This document shows, one piece after another, positions 40,799 to 49,866 of a stretch of DNA of 64,000 nt. The DNA comes from Microbacterium sp. M28 (lineage in GTDB: Bacteria > Actinomycetota > Actinomycetes > Actinomycetales > Microbacteriaceae): NCBI RefSeq assembly GCF_025836995.1, contig NZ_CP107546.1, positions 868,001-932,000 of the forward strand, written 5' to 3'. Below the pieces are notes generated by a model. That model did not search any database. It saw nothing but the letters and a program-made list of their open reading frames with translations, and was not told the origin of the DNA. A program made the position numbers and the translations under genes. Position 1 is the stretch's first letter. Every line of letters begins with the position of its first letter.

Positions 40799-42382
40799 GT
40801 GGACGTTCTCGACATCGCCCGGTGGCAATTCGGCATCACGACCGTTTACCACTTCCTCATGGTGCCGCTCACCCTCGGGCTCGGCATGTCCGTCGCCATC
40901 ATGCAGTCGATGTGGGTGCGCAGCGGGGACGAGAAGTTCCTGCGGATGACGAAGTTCTGGGGCAAGGTCTACCTGATCAACTTCATCGTCGGCGTGGCCA
41001 CCGGCCTCGTGCAGGAGTTCCAGTTCGGCATGGCCTGGAGCGAGTACTCCCGCTTCGTCGGCGACGTCTTCGGTGCGCCGCTGGCCATGGAGGGCCTGCT
41101 CGCCTTCTTCGTCGAATCCACCTTCCTCGGCATCTGGATCTTCGGCTGGGGCCGCTTGCGCAAGGGGCTCCACCTCGCGGCGCTGTGGTGCGCGGTGATC
41201 GGCTCGTGGATCTCGGCGTACTTCATCATCGTCGCGAACTCCTGGATGCAGCACCCCGTCGGTGTCGAGCTCGGAGACGACGGACGGCCTGTCATGACCG
41301 ACGTCTGGGCGGTGCTCACCAACAACACCGCACTGGCCGCGTACACGCACACGATCCTCGGCGCACTCGTCGTGGCGGGCATGTTCCTCATCGGCATCTC
41401 CTGGTACCACCTGTGGCGCCGCCGTCACGACGGCATCGACACGGTCGACGAGAAGGGCTACGTCGTCGTCGGCGCCGCGGATGCCGTGCCAGGGCGCGAT
41501 CGCAAGGACCACGGCGTGTGGCTGTGGTCACTCCGGTTCGGAGCCGTCGTCGCGATCCTCGGATTCGCCGGCACTGTCGCGACCGGCGACATCCAGGGCA
41601 AGCTCATGTACGAGCAGCAGCCCATGAAGATGGCGGCGGCGGAGGCGGCGTGCCACACCGGGTCGGCGTTCTCGGTGCTCTCGCTCGGCGACCCCGGCTC
41701 CCGCGACTGCGCGGACGTCATCACCCTCATCGAGATCCCTGGCGTACTCGGTTTCCTCGGCACGGGGGAGTGGGGCGCGGAGATGCCCGGCATCAGCGAC
41801 CTCGAGCCGGAGTACGTGAACCAGTACGGCGAGACGATCCCCGATGACGAGCTCTACGGAGACCGCGCGGGCAGCGAGGTCGAGTACGTGCCGGTCATGT
41901 GGGTGACGTACTGGGGCTTCCGGCTCATGATCGGGCTGGGTGGCATCGTCGCGGCCGGCGCCGTGATCGCGCTGTGGCTGACCCGCAAGGGGACGGTGAT
42001 GCGATCGCCATGGGTCATGCGCCTGGCGCTGCTCGGCATCGTCGCGCCGTTCGCGGCCAACATCGCAGGCTGGATCTTCACCGAGATGGGGCGTCAGCCG
42101 TTCGTCGTCGCGCCGAACCCGGATGCCACGGGCGTCGATGGCGTGTTCATGTTCACCGCGGCGGCCGTGTCGCCAGGCGTCACGGCGGGAGAGATGCTGT
42201 TCTCCGTCATCACCCTGACAGCGGTCTACGGAGTGATGCTCGTGATCGAGCTGTTCCTGATGGTGAAGTACATCCGCGGCGGAGTGGCGGCGTCGATGCC
42301 GGAGCTCGCGCCCCATGCGGATGCCGCTGACGATCGACCCGACGACGACAAGCGCGACGATGTGCTCGCGTTCGCGTACTGA
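40799..42382 (+). CDS. cydA: Cytochrome bd ubiquinol/menaquinol oxidase subunit I
   Basis: The 527-residue integral membrane protein has the haem ligands of CydA at H18, H184 and M377 and acidic proton-path residues E98 and E106 (E. coli H19, H186, M393, E99, E107). The GWGR block and about nine helices are present. The Q-loop between helices 6 and 7 is of the short type common in actinobacteria. With CydB it oxidises menaquinol and reduces O2 at low oxygen tension without pumping protons. The start is GTG, with GAAGGAGA upstream. Confidence 0.97.
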   Translation: MDVLDIARWQFGITTVYHFLMVPLTLGLGMSVAIMQSMWVRSGDEKFLRMTKFWGKVYLINFIVGVATGLVQEFQFGMAWSEYSRFVGDVFGAPLAMEGLLAFFVESTFLGIWIFGWGRLRKGLHLAALWCAVIGSWISAYFIIVANSWMQHPVGVELGDDGRPVMTDVWAVLTNNTALAAYTHTILGALVVAGMFLIGISWYHLWRRRHDGIDTVDEKGYVVVGAADAVPGRDRKDHGVWLWSLRFGAVVAILGFAGTVATGDIQGKLMYEQQPMKMAAAEAACHTGSAFSVLSLGDPGSRDCADVITLIEIPGVLGFLGTGEWGAEMPGISDLEPEYVNQYGETIPDDELYGDRAGSEVEYVPVMWVTYWGFRLMIGLGGIVAAGAVIALWLTRKGTVMRSPWVMRLALLGIVAPFAANIAGWIFTEMGRQPFVVAPNPDATGVDGVFMFTAAAVSPGVTAGEMLFSVITLTAVYGVMLVIELFLMVKYIRGGVAASMPELAPHADAADDRPDDDKRDDVLAFAY

Positions 42383-42409
42383 CACCGATCCGCATCGAGA
42401 GGAATGACC

Positions 42410-43447
42410 ATGGAACCCCTTCCCGTCGTCTGGTTCATCGCGATCGCCGTGCTGTGGATCGGATACCTGCTGCTCGAGGGATTCGACCTCGGCGTCGGCA
42501 TGCACATGATCTTCTCCACGCGGTCGGAGCGCGACCGCCGGGTCATGCTCAACACCATCGGGCCGGTCTGGGACGGAAACGAAGTCTGGCTCATCACGGC
42601 CGGCGCGGCGATCTTCGCGGCGTTCCCCGCTTGGTACGCCTCCTTGTTCTCGACGCTGTACATCCCGCTGACCATCACACTGGTCGGTCTCATCGTGCGC
42701 GCGGTCGGCATCGAGTACCGCGGCAAGATCCACACCGAGCGGTGGCGCACGTTCTGGACGTGGATGATCGGCCTGGGGTCGCTGGTGGTGGCCTTCTGCA
42801 TCGGTGCCGCACTCGCGCTGACCTCATTGGGGCTGCCGATCAACGCGAACGGTGATCGCGTGGGCGGGCCGTTCGTCTGGTTGACGGTGCCGGCAGTGCT
42901 CGGCGGATTCGCCGTGGTCGGCTTCTCGCTGGCGCATTCGTCGACGTTCCTCGGGCTCAAGGCTGACGGCCCGGTGCGAGAGCGTGCGGGTCGCTTCGCC
43001 GCCGCGTGGGCACCGCTGTGCCTGGTCCCGGCCGCGGTCTGGGCCATCTGGGTGCAGCTCGCCCACGGCGGGAATCTGCTCGCCTGGGCGTTCATCGCGC
43101 TGGCGGTCGTGGGTGCGGCGGTCGGGTGGATCTCGGCCCGGCGCCGCCGCGAGGGGTGGGCGTTCATCGGATACGCCGGCTTCGGCCTGTTCGGCGCCGG
43201 GGCGGTCTTCGCGGGCATGTTCCCGCTCGTGCTCCCCTCGACGGTGGACGCCGCGTTCGACCTCACCGTCTGGAACGCGTCGAACAGCGCCTACACGCTT
43301 GGCGTGATGACGGTGGTCGCGGTGGTGGCGCTCCCGGTGATCCTCGCCTACCAGGCGTGGAGCTACTGGATCTTCCGCAAGCGCGTGACCCCCGGCATGA
43401 TCCCGGACGCGCACATCGTGCTCCCGGCCGTCCTGCGGGCGTCCTGA
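42410..43447 (+). CDS. cydB: Cytochrome bd oxidase subunit II
   Basis: The 345-residue protein has about eight helices and the CydB motifs LLEGFDLGVGMH, GPVWDGNEVWLITAGAAIFAAFPAWYA and the RGKI loop. It is the structural partner of CydA. GAGAGGA ends seven bases before the ATG at 42410, which is therefore preferred over the ATG at 42404. It is 27 bp downstream of cydA and clearly in the same operon. Confidence 0.96.
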   Translation: MEPLPVVWFIAIAVLWIGYLLLEGFDLGVGMHMIFSTRSERDRRVMLNTIGPVWDGNEVWLITAGAAIFAAFPAWYASLFSTLYIPLTITLVGLIVRAVGIEYRGKIHTERWRTFWTWMIGLGSLVVAFCIGAALALTSLGLPINANGDRVGGPFVWLTVPAVLGGFAVVGFSLAHSSTFLGLKADGPVRERAGRFAAAWAPLCLVPAAVWAIWVQLAHGGNLLAWAFIALAVVGAAVGWISARRRREGWAFIGYAGFGLFGAGAVFAGMFPLVLPSTVDAAFDLTVWNASNSAYTLGVMTVVAVVALPVILAYQAWSYWIFRKRVTPGMIPDAHIVLPAVLRAS

Positions 43448-43459
43448 CGCGGCTCGTCC

Positions 43460-44380
43460 TCAGCCCAGAACGAGCGTCGCGATCAACAGCACGGGCACGC
43501 ACCCGATGGTGGTGATGAAGACCGTGTCGCGCGAGATCGCCTCGCCGATGTCGTAGCGCTGCGAGTAGTTGAACACGTTCTGCGCGGTGGGCAGTGCCGC
43601 GAGGACGACGACGATGAGGACCTCGTGGGCGCTCAGGCCGAACACGAACTGCGCGAAGACCCAGGCGATCACGGGCATCACGAACAGCTTCAGCGTGGAC
43701 GCGAGCAGCACATCGCGGCGGCGACCGGACGCGCCGAGGACGCGCTGCCCGAACAGCGATATCCCGTAGCTGATCAGCAGCACGGGCACGCAGGCGTTCG
43801 CGAGCAGCAGGGCGGGCTCCATCACGATCGGGGGCAGATCGATGCCGAGCACCGAGACGAGCGTCCCGAGCGCCGAGCCGAGGACGATCGGATTCGTCGC
43901 GGTGCGCGCGAGCGTGCGCCAGATCGAACTGCGCCCTGCCGTCACCGCGTCGAGGATGGCCAGGGAGATCGGCGTGAACACGAGCAGCTGCAGCAGCACC
44001 ACGGGCGCCGGGTAGGCCGCGCTTCCCAGCAGGTACAGAGACAGCGGGATGCCGATGTTGTTGGAGTTCACCTGGCCGGCCGACAGCGCCCCGATGACGG
44101 TCTCTCCGATATCGCGCTTCCAGGCGAATCGGGCGACGAGGGCGTACGCGGCGATCACGACCAGCGCGGCGATCGCCGAGACGGGCAGCAGCGACGAGAA
44201 CAGGACCTTGGCATCGGCCTGCGCGAGGACGGTGAACAGCAGGAACGGCGACAGCACGAAGAAGGTGAGACGCCCCAGGACATGCCGCGCGTGCGGTCCG
44301 AGCAGATCGATGCGGCCGATGATGTAGCCGACGGCGATCGCGACTCCCACGACGGCGAATCCGGTGAGAGTCTCGAGCAC
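43460..44380 (-). CDS. AEC-family transporter (auxin-efflux-carrier type)
   Basis: The 306-residue protein has about ten helices arranged as two five-helix repeats and the family motif in the first half (GQVNSNNIGIPLSLYLLG) with the matching one in the second half (ALPTAQNVFNYSQRY). These carriers move small dicarboxylates or other anions. The frame extends upstream, but the GTG at 44380 is six bases after a TACGCT -10 and starts at MLETLTGFAVVG, the normal N-terminus. It is convergent with cydB; no substrate gene is near. Confidence 0.88.
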   Translation of the reverse strand: MLETLTGFAVVGVAIAVGYIIGRIDLLGPHARHVLGRLTFFVLSPFLLFTVLAQADAKVLFSSLLPVSAIAALVVIAAYALVARFAWKRDIGETVIGALSAGQVNSNNIGIPLSLYLLGSAAYPAPVVLLQLLVFTPISLAILDAVTAGRSSIWRTLARTATNPIVLGSALGTLVSVLGIDLPPIVMEPALLLANACVPVLLISYGISLFGQRVLGASGRRRDVLLASTLKLFVMPVIAWVFAQFVFGLSAHEVLIVVVLAALPTAQNVFNYSQRYDIGEAISRDTVFITTIGCVPVLLIATLVLG

Positions 44381-44463
44381 GTCTCGAGCGTAGCGCGCGT
44401 CGGTTCCGGGTGCCGTCACGGGCGGACATGACCGCGGTGCGGCAGACGATGATTCGCGAGAAA

Positions 44464-44510
44464 TTCCCGTTCAGCGGGAAATTTGACTTCCCTGTGCAAC
44501 GGGCTATGGT
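44464..44510 (+). promoter_or_regulatory. Promoter of the small basic protein gene with upstream inverted repeat
   Basis: TTGACT (44483-44488) and TATGGT (44505-44510) with a 16-bp spacer form a near-consensus vegetative promoter, unusual in this GC-rich window. Immediately upstream is TTCCCG-TTCAG-CGGGAA (44464-44480), a perfect 6-bp inverted repeat abutting the -35 that could be an operator. Confidence 0.6.
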
Positions 44511-44553
44511 CGATGGTTACACCCGCCAGCCGACAGAAGGGGAAGCGAGTCAC

Positions 44554-44688
44554 ATGTCAGGCAAGTCACCGCACGCACGCGACGGGAAGAAGGCTCCGAA
44601 GCTGTCTCTGAAGGAGAAGAGAGCAGCCAAGCGCGAGAAGCTGGAGCCGGCCGCGTTCATCAAGCCGCGCAAGGGCGCGTCCGGCTGA
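44554..44688 (+). CDS. Small very basic protein
   Basis: A 44-residue protein, MSGKSPHARDGKKAPKLSLK and then EKRAAKREKLEPAAFIKPRKGASG, with over a third Lys and Arg and no hydrophobic helix. AGAAGGGGAAG is about nine bases before the ATG. The frame upstream is not used. It has its own strong promoter. Similar tiny Lys-rich proteins are seen in Microbacteriaceae; the function is unknown, with binding to nucleic acid or ribosomes a plausible guess from charge. Confidence 0.7.
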   Translation: MSGKSPHARDGKKAPKLSLKEKRAAKREKLEPAAFIKPRKGASG

Positions 44689-44702
44689 GTCGAACGTCGG
44701 CC

Positions 44703-45485
44703 TCATCGCCGCAGACGTCGTTCCAATGCGGACGCCGTCGCGGCGACAGCGGCCGCGGCGGCCTGGTCCTCGGGTCCGGAACCCGTCGACCAGGTCGCCG
44801 CGACCGCAGCGATCGGCCAGTCGGCGGCGTCGCGCACGGCGACGCCCACCGACCGCAGCCCCGGGGTCACCGCGCCGTCCTCGATCGCGTAACCGCGACC
44901 GCGCACGTCGCGCAGCAGCTCGCGCAGCTCGGCAGGGCTCGCCGGTGCGGTGTCGTCGCGCGTCGAGAAAGCCGAACGGTCGGGGTAGAGCGCACGCACC
45001 TGCTCACGCGGGAGAGCGGCGAGCATCGCGCGTCCCGTCGCCGTGAGGTGGGCCGGAAGCCGTACCCCGACCTCGGTCACCAGTGTCGGTCTGCGCGGCG
45101 CGCGCTCCTCGACGATGTAGACCACGTCGGAGCCGCTCATGACGGCCAGGTGCGTGCTCTCGCCCAGATCATCGGCGAGTGCCGCCACGAGCGGCCTGCC
45201 CAGACGCGCCAATGGCTGCTGCCTGGCGAACCCACCCGCCAGCTCCGAGGCGGCGGTTCCCAGGCTCCATCGGCGCTCCTCCCGCAGGTGCAGCACGAAC
45301 CCGTGCGCGGCGAGGGTCGTGAGCAGGTGGTAGACCGTCGAACGGGGCAGGCCCAGATCGCGGGCGACCGCAGATGCCGCGACGGGCGCAGGGCGGCCGG
45401 CGAGATGCCGGAGGATCCGCAGCGTCTGATCGGCCGCGGGGACCTGCGGGGTGCGGTCGATCGGCTTGTCTGGGATCACAGACAC
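44703..45485 (-). CDS. IclR-family regulator of histidine utilisation
   Basis: The 260-residue protein has an N-terminal winged helix (ADQTLRILRHLAGRPAPVAASAVARDLGLPRSTVYHLLTTLAAHGF) and the IclR effector domain (about 90-255). Its start is a GTG 54 bp from the divergent hutH start. In Corynebacterium resistens an IclR-type HutR controls the hut genes; the same job is inferred here from position. The effector would be histidine or urocanate. The very short shared gap implies overlapping promoters. Confidence 0.88.
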   Translation of the reverse strand: MSVIPDKPIDRTPQVPAADQTLRILRHLAGRPAPVAASAVARDLGLPRSTVYHLLTTLAAHGFVLHLREERRWSLGTAASELAGGFARQQPLARLGRPLVAALADDLGESTHLAVMSGSDVVYIVEERAPRRPTLVTEVGVRLPAHLTATGRAMLAALPREQVRALYPDRSAFSTRDDTAPASPAELRELLRDVRGRGYAIEDGAVTPGLRSVGVAVRDAADWPIAAVAATWSTGSGPEDQAAAAAVAATASALERRLRR

Positions 45486-45538
45486 ATGATCGCATGAACC
45501 GCTGTCGCGCGGTTGCTGCGGGGTGTGGAATCAGGATC

Positions 45539-47074
45539 ATGAGCGCGCAGGTCACCATCGGAGCAGCACCCCTCACCATCGACGAGGTCGTCGCCGTCGC
45601 CCGCCACGACGCAAGGGTCGAACTGGATCCGGCGGCACGGGACCGCATCGCCGACTCCCGACGCATCGTCGACGCGCTTGCTGCGGATCCGGACCCGCAT
45701 TACGGCGTCTCCACCGGTTTCGGCGCCCTCGCGACGACCTTCATCGCCGCCGATCGCCGCCGGCAGCTGCAGGCGAGCCTGATCCGCTCGCACGCAGCAG
45801 GAACCGGCGACGAGGTCGAGCGGGAGGTCGTGCGAGGACTGCAGCTGCTGCGCCTGCAGACGCTCGCCTCCGGCCGCACCGGCGTGCGCCCGGTCGTCGC
45901 GGAGACGTATGCGGGTCTTCTGAACGCCGGGATCGTCCCCGTCGTCCGCGAGTACGGATCGCTCGGCTGCTCGGGAGATCTCGCCCCGCTCGCCCACATC
46001 GCGCTGGCGGCGATGGGGGAGGGCGAGGTGCGCACGGATGCCGGACTCGTCCCGGCCTCCGAAGCGCTCGCGGCAGCCGGCATCGCGCCGCTCGTCCTCG
46101 AGGAGAAGGAGGGCCTGGCGCTCATCAACGGCACCGACGGGATGCTCGGGATGCTGGCGCTCGCGCTGCACGACCTCGATGTCCTGCTGACCACGGCCGA
46201 TGTCGCCGCCGCGATGTCGGTGGAGAGCCAGCTCGGAACGGATGCCGTGTTCGCGGCCGACCTGATGGCGCTGCGTCCGCAGTCCGGACAGGCCGTGTCC
46301 GCCGCCAACCTGCGGGCGTTCCTCGCCGAGTCGCCGATCGTCGCCAGCCACAAGGGACCGGAGGATGGTCGGGTGCAGGACGCATACTCGCTGCGCTGCT
46401 CGCCGCAGGTGCACGGCGCCGCACGCGACACGGTCGACTACGCCGGCAGCATCGCGGCGCGCGAACTCGCCAGCGTCATCGACAACCCGGTGATCACGCT
46501 CGACGGGCGCATCGAGTCGAACGGCAACTTCCACGGCGCTCCGATCGCTGCGGTCCTGGACTTCCTCGCGATCTCCGTCGCCGATGTCGCGAGCGTGTCG
46601 GAGCGCCGCACCGACCGCGCCCTCGACCCCGCGCGCAGCCACGGCCTTCCGCCGTTCCTCGCCCACGAGGTCGGAGTGGACTCCGGCCTGATGATCGCGC
46701 AGTACGCCGCCGCGGGGATCGTCTCCGAGCTCAAGCGCCTCGCCGTTCCGGCATCCGTCGACTCCATCCCGTCATCCGCCATGCAGGAGGACCACGTCTC
46801 GATGGGCTGGTCGGCTGCACGCAAGCTGCGCCGCGCGATCGACGGACTCGCGCGCGTCGTCGCGATCGAGATCCTCACCGGCGCCCGCGCACTCGACCTG
46901 CGCGCTCCGCTTCAGCCCGGCCCGGCGACCGGAGCGGTCCGCGACCTCGTCCGAACGGTCGCCGAAGGCCCAGGCCCGGACCGTTTCCTGTCGCCCGACA
47001 TGGAAGCCGTCACCGAACTCGTCCGATCGGGCGCCGTCGCCCGCACAGCAGAGGAGCACGCACATGTCTCGTGA
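45539..47074 (+). CDS. hutH: Histidine ammonia-lyase
   Basis: The 511-residue enzyme makes urocanate and ammonia from histidine. The MIO prosthetic group forms from the triad C144-S145-G146 in [12 protein letters not shown]. Actinobacterial HutH commonly has Cys-Ser-Gly where others have Ala-Ser-Gly. The active-site YGVSTGFG (residues 55-62) is present. The frame extends upstream over the divergent IclR gene and is cut at the ATG in AGGATCATG. Its end overlaps hutU by 11 bp. Confidence 0.96.
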   Translation: MSAQVTIGAAPLTIDEVVAVARHDARVELDPAARDRIADSRRIVDALAADPDPHYGVSTGFGALATTFIAADRRRQLQASLIRSHAAGTGDEVEREVVRGLQLLRLQTLASGRTGVRPVVAETYAGLLNAGIVPVVREYGSLGCSGDLAPLAHIALAAMGEGEVRTDAGLVPASEALAAAGIAPLVLEEKEGLALINGTDGMLGMLALALHDLDVLLTTADVAAAMSVESQLGTDAVFAADLMALRPQSGQAVSAANLRAFLAESPIVASHKGPEDGRVQDAYSLRCSPQVHGAARDTVDYAGSIAARELASVIDNPVITLDGRIESNGNFHGAPIAAVLDFLAISVADVASVSERRTDRALDPARSHGLPPFLAHEVGVDSGLMIAQYAAAGIVSELKRLAVPASVDSIPSSAMQEDHVSMGWSAARKLRRAIDGLARVVAIEILTGARALDLRAPLQPGPATGAVRDLVRTVAEGPGPDRFLSPDMEAVTELVRSGAVARTAEEHAHVS

Positions 47075-48707
47075 GATCAGGGCGCCGCGCGGCAATCACC
47101 GCACCGCCAAGAGCTGGGGCGCCGAGGCGGCCAAGCGGATGCTGATGAACAACCTCGACGCCGAGGTGGCCGAGCATCCGGAGGATCTCGTCGTGTACGG
47201 GGGCACAGGGCGCGCGGCACGCAGCTGGGAGGCGTACGACGCGATCGTGCGGACGCTCGACGAGCTGGAGCCCGACGAGACGCTGCTCGTACAGTCCGGA
47301 AAGCCGGTCGGCGTGTTCCGCACGCACGAGTGGGCGCCTCGGGTGCTCATCGCGAACTCGAATCTCGTCGGGGATTGGGCGAACTGGCCGGAGTTCCGCC
47401 GACTCGAGCAGCTGGGGCTGACCATGTATGGCCAGATGACCGCGGGGAGCTGGATCTACATCGGCACGCAGGGCATCCTGCAGGGGACGTACGAGACCTT
47501 CGCCGCCGTGGCTCGCTCGCTCGGACGCGAATCGCTGCGGGGAACGCTGACCCTCACCGGTGGCGCCGGCGGCATGGGCGGCGCCCAGCCGCTCGCCGTC
47601 ACGATGAACGACGGCGCCGTGCTCATCGTCGACGTCGACGAGTCGCGCCTGGAGCGCCGCGTCGCTCACGGCTACCTCGACGAATACACGACCGATCTGG
47701 ATGCCGCGGTCGTCCGTGTGCTCGCCGCGAAGGACGCCGGTGAGGCGCTGTCGGTCGGCGTCGTCGGCAACGCAGCCCAGGTCTTCCCCGAGCTGCTGCG
47801 CCGCGGTGTGCCGATCGACATCGTCACGGATCAGACCAGTGCGCACGACCCGCTCGCCTACCTCCCGCTCGGTGTCGCGTTCGACGACTGGAAGGACGAG
47901 GCGACCAGGGATCCGGAGGACTTCACCCGGCGTGCCCGCGAATCCATGGCCGCGCACGTGGCGGCGATGGTGGCTTTCCAGGATGCCGGGGCCGCCGTCT
48001 TCGACTACGGCAACTCGATCCGCGCCGAGGCGCAGCTCGGCGGCTTCGAGAGGGCCTTCGCGTTCCCCGGCTTCGTGCCGGCGTACATCCGTCCGCAGTT
48101 CGAGGAGGGCCGTGGGCCGTTCCGCTGGGCCGCGCTCTCGGGCGACCCCGAAGACATCCGCAGGACGGACCGCGCGATCGCCGAGCTGTTCCCCGAGGAT
48201 GCTGCGCTGCACCGCTGGCTCGACAAGGCGGGCGAGAAGGTGCACTTCGAGGGACTCCCCGCCCGGATCTGCTGGCTGGGCTACCAGGAGCGCCATCTCG
48301 CGGGACGGAAGTTCAACGAGATGGTCGCATCGGGGGAACTGTCCGCGCCGATCGTGATCGGCCGCGACCACCTCGATGCGGGCTCGGTGGCGTCGCCATA
48401 CCGGGAGACGGAGGCCATGAAGGATGGGTCGGACGCGATCGCCGACTGGCCGCTGCTGAACGCGCTGCTGAACACGGCATCGGGAGCCAGCTGGGTGTCG
48501 CTGCACCACGGCGGCGGTGTCGGCATCGGCCGCTCGATCCACGCCGGTCAGGTGACCGTCGCGGACGGCACAGCGCTCGCCGCCGAGAAGCTCGAGCGCG
48601 TGCTGACCAACGACCCGGGCACCGGTGTCATGCGCCACGTCGACGCCGGATACGAGCACGCCCGCGACATCGCCCGCGAGCGCGGCCTGAAGGTGCCGAT
48701 GCTGTGA
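47064..48707 (+). CDS. hutU: Urocanate hydratase
   Basis: The 547-residue protein has the urocanase features: an NAD-binding [20 protein letters not shown] and a late [13 protein letters not shown], with the [23 protein letters not shown] block near residue 80. It converts urocanate to 4-imidazolone-5-propionate using NAD+ as an electrophile. It overlaps both neighbours (hutH by 11 bp, hutI by 4 bp), so expression is tightly linked. Confidence 0.97.
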   Translation: MSREIRAPRGNHRTAKSWGAEAAKRMLMNNLDAEVAEHPEDLVVYGGTGRAARSWEAYDAIVRTLDELEPDETLLVQSGKPVGVFRTHEWAPRVLIANSNLVGDWANWPEFRRLEQLGLTMYGQMTAGSWIYIGTQGILQGTYETFAAVARSLGRESLRGTLTLTGGAGGMGGAQPLAVTMNDGAVLIVDVDESRLERRVAHGYLDEYTTDLDAAVVRVLAAKDAGEALSVGVVGNAAQVFPELLRRGVPIDIVTDQTSAHDPLAYLPLGVAFDDWKDEATRDPEDFTRRARESMAAHVAAMVAFQDAGAAVFDYGNSIRAEAQLGGFERAFAFPGFVPAYIRPQFEEGRGPFRWAALSGDPEDIRRTDRAIAELFPEDAALHRWLDKAGEKVHFEGLPARICWLGYQERHLAGRKFNEMVASGELSAPIVIGRDHLDAGSVASPYRETEAMKDGSDAIADWPLLNALLNTASGASWVSLHHGGGVGIGRSIHAGQVTVADGTALAAEKLERVLTNDPGTGVMRHVDAGYEHARDIARERGLKVPML

Positions 48708-49849
48708 GCACGCTCATCACGAACATCTCCGAGCTGACGACCAACGTCGACGACGCCGTGCACGACGCGGCGGTCCTGATCGATGACGGCCGCATCGCGT
48801 GGGCCGGGCCGGCCGCAGAGGCACCGCGCGCCGACGACATCGTTGATGCCCAGGGGCGCGCGGTCATCCCCGGATTCGTGGACAGCCACAGCCACCTCGT
48901 GTTCGCCGGCGACCGCGCTGCCGAGTTCGAGGCGCGGATGGCGGGGCAGAGGTACGCCGCCGGAGGAATCCGCTCCACCGTCGTCGCGACCAGAGCAGCC
49001 TCCGACGACTCCCTGCGCACGCGCCTACGCGGATTCCTGGACGAGATGCTCGCGCAGGGCACCACGACGGTGGAGATCAAGAGCGGCTACGGGCTGAGCG
49101 TCGCGGACGAGGAGCGGCTCGTGCGCCTCGCCGCCGAGGTCACGGCGGAGGTCACGTTCCTGGGGGCGCACGTCGTGCCGGCGGAGTACGCGGATCGGAC
49201 GGACGAGTACGTGGATCTCGTGGTCGGTCCGATGCTGGATGCCGCGGCGCCGCACTCCCGCTGGATCGACGTGTTCTGCGAGACGGGGGCGTTCACGGTC
49301 CCTCAGTCCCGTCGCGTGCTGGAGGCGGGCATCGCGCGCGGGCTCCTGCCCCGCATCCACGCCGGCCAGCTGGGCCAGGGCGACGGCGTGCGCCTCGCGG
49401 TAGAGCTCGGCGCGGCATCCGTCGACCACGGCACCTACCTCAGCGGCGAGGACGTGGTCGCCCTCGCCGCATCCGACACCGTATTGACGCTGCTGCCGGG
49501 GGTGGAGTTCTCCACTCGCCAGCCCTACCCGGATGCCCGCCGGCTGATCGATGCCGGCGTGACCGTGGCGATCGCATGCGACACCAACCCCGGATCGAGT
49601 TTCACCAGCTCGATGCCGTTCTGCATCGCCATCGCGGTGCGCGACATGGGGATGACGCCCGCCGAAGCCGTACGAGCGGCGACAGCGGGCGGCGCCAGGG
49701 CGCTGCGCCGGAACGACGTCGGATCGATCGCACCCGGCATGCGCGCCGATCTCGTGCTGCTCGACGCTCCGACCAGCATCCATCTGGCCTACCGGCCGGG
49801 CGTCCCCCTGGTGGCCGGAGTGTGGAAGGACGGCGTCCGCGTCCGTTGA
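48704..49849 (+). CDS. hutI: Imidazolonepropionase
   Basis: The 381-residue amidohydrolase has the metal site [14 protein letters not shown], later [24 protein letters not shown] and a D near [13 protein letters not shown]. It opens the imidazolone ring to N-formimino-glutamate. The start is GTG in a 4-bp overlap with hutU. No formiminoglutamase or HutF/HutG gene follows, so the last steps must be encoded elsewhere. The next gene is convergent. Confidence 0.95.
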   Translation: MSTLITNISELTTNVDDAVHDAAVLIDDGRIAWAGPAAEAPRADDIVDAQGRAVIPGFVDSHSHLVFAGDRAAEFEARMAGQRYAAGGIRSTVVATRAASDDSLRTRLRGFLDEMLAQGTTTVEIKSGYGLSVADEERLVRLAAEVTAEVTFLGAHVVPAEYADRTDEYVDLVVGPMLDAAAPHSRWIDVFCETGAFTVPQSRRVLEAGIARGLLPRIHAGQLGQGDGVRLAVELGAASVDHGTYLSGEDVVALAASDTVLTLLPGVEFSTRQPYPDARRLIDAGVTVAIACDTNPGSSFTSSMPFCIAIAVRDMGMTPAEAVRAATAGGARALRRNDVGSIAPGMRADLVLLDAPTSIHLAYRPGVPLVAGVWKDGVRVR

Positions 49850-49866
49850 CGCCGTCCTCCCTGGAC

